This document shows, one piece after another, positions 32,301-33,483 of a DNA stretch of 33,483 nucleotides (position 1 is its first letter; the number at the start of each line of letters is the position of its first letter). Source of the DNA: Bacteroidaceae bacterium (GTDB taxonomy: Bacteria; Bacteroidota; Bacteroidia; Bacteroidales; Bacteroidaceae). The notes under the pieces are model-generated. The model was not told the origin of the DNA, searched no databases, and worked only from the letters and a program-made list of their open reading frames with translations. A program made the translations under genes and the position numbers. The stretch is from the NCBI GenBank assembly GCA_017541265.1, contig JAFXZK010000010.1, positions 1 to 33,483 of the forward strand, in the 5' to 3' direction.

Positions 32301-32618
32301 GTCGGGGTCGAAGCTGCCGCTCTCGCCGAAGCCGAGGATGGGACGTGTGCGGTCTTCGTTAGAGACAACGACGAATCCGTCGTCGCCCTCTACGTTGAAC
32401 ACATAGAGTCCGCTCACCTTGCCAGCCAGTGTGAGCTGCGGCGTGGCGCCCTGTGCATGGCGCGGACTGCTGGAAGAGGTTTTCTTGCTTGCCAAAAAGT
32501 TCAGAGCCTCCTCAAGGGCTTGCTCTGTCGTTACGTCCTCAGCCCAGATGCCTGTCGTGCAGAACAGGGCGAGGAGCAGTGTCATCACGGTGTGTGTGAA
32601 GTTCGTTTTTGCGTTCAT
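29322..32618 (-). CDS. C10 family (streptopain-like) cysteine peptidase with adhesin-type C-terminus
   Basis: 1098 residues from the ATG at 32618 (MNAKTNFTHTVMTLLLALFC signal peptide); the promoter position rules out the longer frame. A Spi-type propeptide (about 27-140) precedes the peptidase domain. Catalytic Cys181 lies in GCVATAMAQVMYYHKWP and His321 in GGGHEFVCDGY; Asn340-Trp341 are in HINWGWGG. This matches streptopain and prevotellain, secreted proteases made as inactive precursors. Then come a CARDB-like beta domain (~395-490), a GYWADNYSKSQFIIA module, FN3, a beta domain, a WNTLCLPFNL module and a sorting-like tail (RGIYIKDGKKFMIK). The segment before the tail (ALPKGGSGEGA; INRKSSNCKL) is encoded by repeat-like DNA. 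It probably acts with the neighbouring adhesin at the cell surface. Confidence 0.9.
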   Translation of the reverse strand: MNAKTNFTHTVMTLLLALFCTTGIWAEDVTTEQALEEALNFLASKKTSSSSPRHAQGATPQLTLAGKVSGLYVFNVEGDDGFVVVSNEDRTRPILGFGESGSFDPDNMPDNMRAWLQGYADEIAWLKEHGSDIPKSNMPRSKVGTHPTTAVAPLCTSTWNQGTPYNNLCPTYYGGRCATGCVATAMAQVMYYHKWPAQSTKVIPGYTTSDYNLSSLPVTTFDWDHMKDSYSGSYTTTEATAVATLMQYCGYSVKMMYGPSSGAYTEDVAIGLREYFDYNPYTTRFVSRSSYTYANWTDLIYHEVSHKRPVCYGGLSDGGGHEFVCDGYKFEMNTDFFHINWGWGGLSDNYFVLSALDPDQQGIGGSTSTDGFHYGQDAVVGIQRSTATGTTADIEPNANDLTLNSITLSDTPVEPGTQVEVTFNVTNNSTDPYDGDIWLCLRKEDDDYLIECESVVIPAGATQDVVIPYTPTQTGTYIFTFCFVNAEGEYYSNSDLTATLNVVTSLTNEVVPVYGYWADNYSKSQFIIAEADLEDMLYGTLTGVTFYASQSSVSWGAAQFDVYLKMVEESTISSLKSWSTLEKVYSGSLSIVDKKMTITFDEPFFYEGGNLLVGVNQTVSGSYVKSNWQGDFIDGVSVGGYGASISQQNFRPKTTFDFTPGDVTFVRKPRHLAVSYTGGDEATVSWTSDDTSFDIDVNGTVTEGVGNPCTLTGLELATTYIIKVRARKDDEVSEWTEPVSFTTNLSYETCQIRLELTDLMGDGWNGAAIKVVDVLTGTELGTFSNTNAAKKNEAQVYDVEVPDGRDIEFQWVKGSYDHECVYAAYDVAGNLIFSGKKKLAEPVAYHVDCHAAFLLELANSGDNADLIASLHGKANCNVTLQGRTLYRDGDWNTLCLPFNLSDLAGTPLEGATMMELGNSGACRTGYDASTGTLTLDFVPASVIEAGHAYLVKWEQEGEPISNPTFAGVTISSEDPDDQKVISTDGNVQFKGTYTGTTFTDENQSILFIGSGNKLHHPLLGATIGAQRAYFQLSGGSLVKQFALTFGEDDPDGIEALPKGGSGEGACYTLAGQIINRKSSNCKLPRGIYIKDGKKFMIK
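29371..29456. repeat. Two repeat-type segments inside the C10 peptidase coding region
   Basis: 29371-29404 is an AATTTACAATTTGACGATTT-type sequence like the shell around copy D. 29425-29456 is a CCCCCTCCCC...CCCCTTTGGGGAG sequence like the C/T-rich inverted repeats elsewhere. Both are read in frame just before and within the sorting tail. Confidence 0.6.
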
Positions 32619-32678
32619 CTTGTATGGTTTAGTCTTGTTGTTTGCAAATACAATTGTCCGAAAGGTACAAATCGGGCG

Positions 32679-32710
32679 CAAAGGTACAACATATAATTCA
32701 AATAACCAAA
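32679..32710 (-). promoter_or_regulatory. Promoter of the C10 peptidase gene
   Basis: On the minus strand TTTG (32707-32710), a 20-bp spacer and TACCTTTG (32679-32686) match the consensus exactly. The leader is about 55 nt and the upstream in-frame ATG at 32795 is excluded. Confidence 0.85.
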
Positions 32711-32731
32711 AAACGAAAATCAAAAATGTTT

Positions 32732-32980
32732 GTAGATGGAACACAAAGGCACAAAGGCGCAAAGACACGAAGAATTGCGCCTGAAATGTAGGCACTTAGA
32801 GATGCCCTTTCATAACCTATAGGATGTGGGCTTACGAGGCGATGTTGCGGGATTACAAATCCCTATATCAAAAAGCGGGCGGATTGCAAATCCGCCCGAA
32901 CGTAGGAAGGGGTAACATGTTCTGGCGGATTTGCAATCCGCCAGTGTCGAGTATTAGGATTTGCAATCCGCCAGAACAAA
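32732..32980 (+). repeat. Rearranged composite repeat, copy J, with left half-shell
   Basis: GAACACAAAGGCACAAAGGC-type repeats (from 32732) are followed by hairpin c (32849-32863) and d (32876-32898), then a separate hairpin a (32922-32944) and a truncated hairpin GGATT TGC AATCC (32957-32969) ending CGCCAGAACAAAG. This looks like two copies partly deleted and joined. It fills the gap between the C10 promoter and the mutase gene. Confidence 0.8.
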
Positions 32981-32986
32981 GGAGGG

Positions 32987-33483
32987 TTACTCTTCACCCA
33001 TGAGAATCTTCATCATTTCGCAGGCGGAGTAGGGGACAGGCGTGCCGGGGCCGAAGATGCAGGCAACACCGGCCTTGTAGAGGAAGTCGTAGTCCTGAGC
33101 GGGAATGACACCGCCGGCTGTGACCATGATGTCCTCGCGCCCCAGCTTCTTCAGCTCTTCAATGAGCTGCGGGATGAGGGTCTTGTGACCTGCTGCAAGG
33201 GAGCTTGCGCCCACGATGTCCACGTCGTTCTCCACTGCCTGACGCGCTGCTTCGGCTGGTGTCTGGAACAAGGGTCCCATATCTACGTCGAAGCCGCAGT
33301 CGGCGTAACCTGTTGCGACAACTTTCGCGCCGCGGTCGTGACCGTCCTGACCCATCTTTGCAACCATGATGCGGGGGCGGCGGCCTTCCTTCTTGGCGAA
33401 GGCATCGGTCATTTCACATGCCTTCTCGAAGAACTTGTCGTTCTTGCTTTCACTTCTATACACGCCTGAAATAGTTCTGATTA
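32987..33483 (-). CDS. scpA: Methylmalonyl-CoA mutase large subunit, C-terminal part
   Basis: The reading frame is open to the window edge ([20 protein letters not shown]), so the N-terminal (beta/alpha)8 barrel lies outside the window and the GTG at 33463 is not a real start. Seen is the cobalamin-binding domain: [20 protein letters not shown] with the DxHxxG motif whose His ligates cobalt, then GASSLAAGH and [11 protein letters not shown]. The enzyme interconverts succinyl-CoA and methylmalonyl-CoA with adenosylcobalamin, part of the succinate-to-propionate route common in Bacteroidales. The stop codon (TAA) lies next to palindromic repeat copy J. Confidence 0.95.
   Translation of the reverse strand, partial: IRTISGVYRSESKNDKFFEKACEMTDAFAKKEGRRPRIMVAKMGQDGHDRGAKVVATGYADCGFDVDMGPLFQTPAEAARQAVENDVDIVGASSLAAGHKTLIPQLIEELKKLGREDIMVTAGGVIPAQDYDFLYKAGVACIFGPGTPVPYSACEMMKILMGEE

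Overview
The window looks like a chromosomal segment of a Bacteroidales bacterium, most likely Prevotellaceae. The evidence is the promoter type (TTTG, 19-20 bp, TAnnTTTG, seen before several genes and the tRNA), weak use of Shine-Dalgarno sites, lipoprotein and surface-protein families typical of Bacteroidota (DUF4270, DUF4965-type glutaminase, C10 peptidase, DUF1680/GH127), C-terminal tails resembling type IX sorting signals, and the GT5-like/DUF4270/panCD neighbourhood. The species cannot be named from sequence alone.

Layout. Positions 1-10099 (all minus strand) carry secreted, probably carbohydrate- or glycoprotein-processing genes: a partial secreted protein, a glutaminase-family lipoprotein, a GH127 beta-L-arabinofuranosidase-type enzyme and a 1265-residue multidomain secreted protein. 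Positions 10193-13230 (plus) hold a WalJ/YycJ-like metallo-hydrolase, tRNA-Lys(CTT) and aspS. Positions 13319-20687 (minus) hold a MATE transporter, a DUF3737 protein, the ribosome-associated ABC-F ATPase EttA, a small Spy-like protein, a DUF4270 lipoprotein and a GT5-like protein. Positions 21182-22662 (plus) are panC-panD (pantothenate synthesis). A 1.35-kb gene-poor stretch follows. Positions 24015-32618 (minus) hold a 53-residue peptide gene, a giant FN3/cleaved-adhesin protein and a C10 cysteine peptidase. These two large proteins share domain modules and sorting tails and look like one surface protease/adhesin functional group. The window ends inside the methylmalonyl-CoA mutase large subunit gene.

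The most striking content is between the genes. Ten sites carry full or partial copies of a composite palindromic element, 112-114 bp when complete, built from four short hairpins (a, b, c, d) with 3-nt loops. Several copies sit inside further inverted pairs of unrelated short repeats, so the spacers read like nested shells. One copy lacks exactly one hairpin, one copy shows a compensated base-pair change, and related repeat families run into coding sequence: the C-terminus of the DUF3737 protein and the tail of the C10 peptidase. Inside the gene-poor stretch, a good promoter overlapped by a 41-bp palindrome reads into a structured block with two mutually exclusive hairpins and a ten-codon ORF, but no downstream gene. 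This is the best candidate for an undescribed RNA or regulatory system. All family assignments are by motif recognition; no searches were run.
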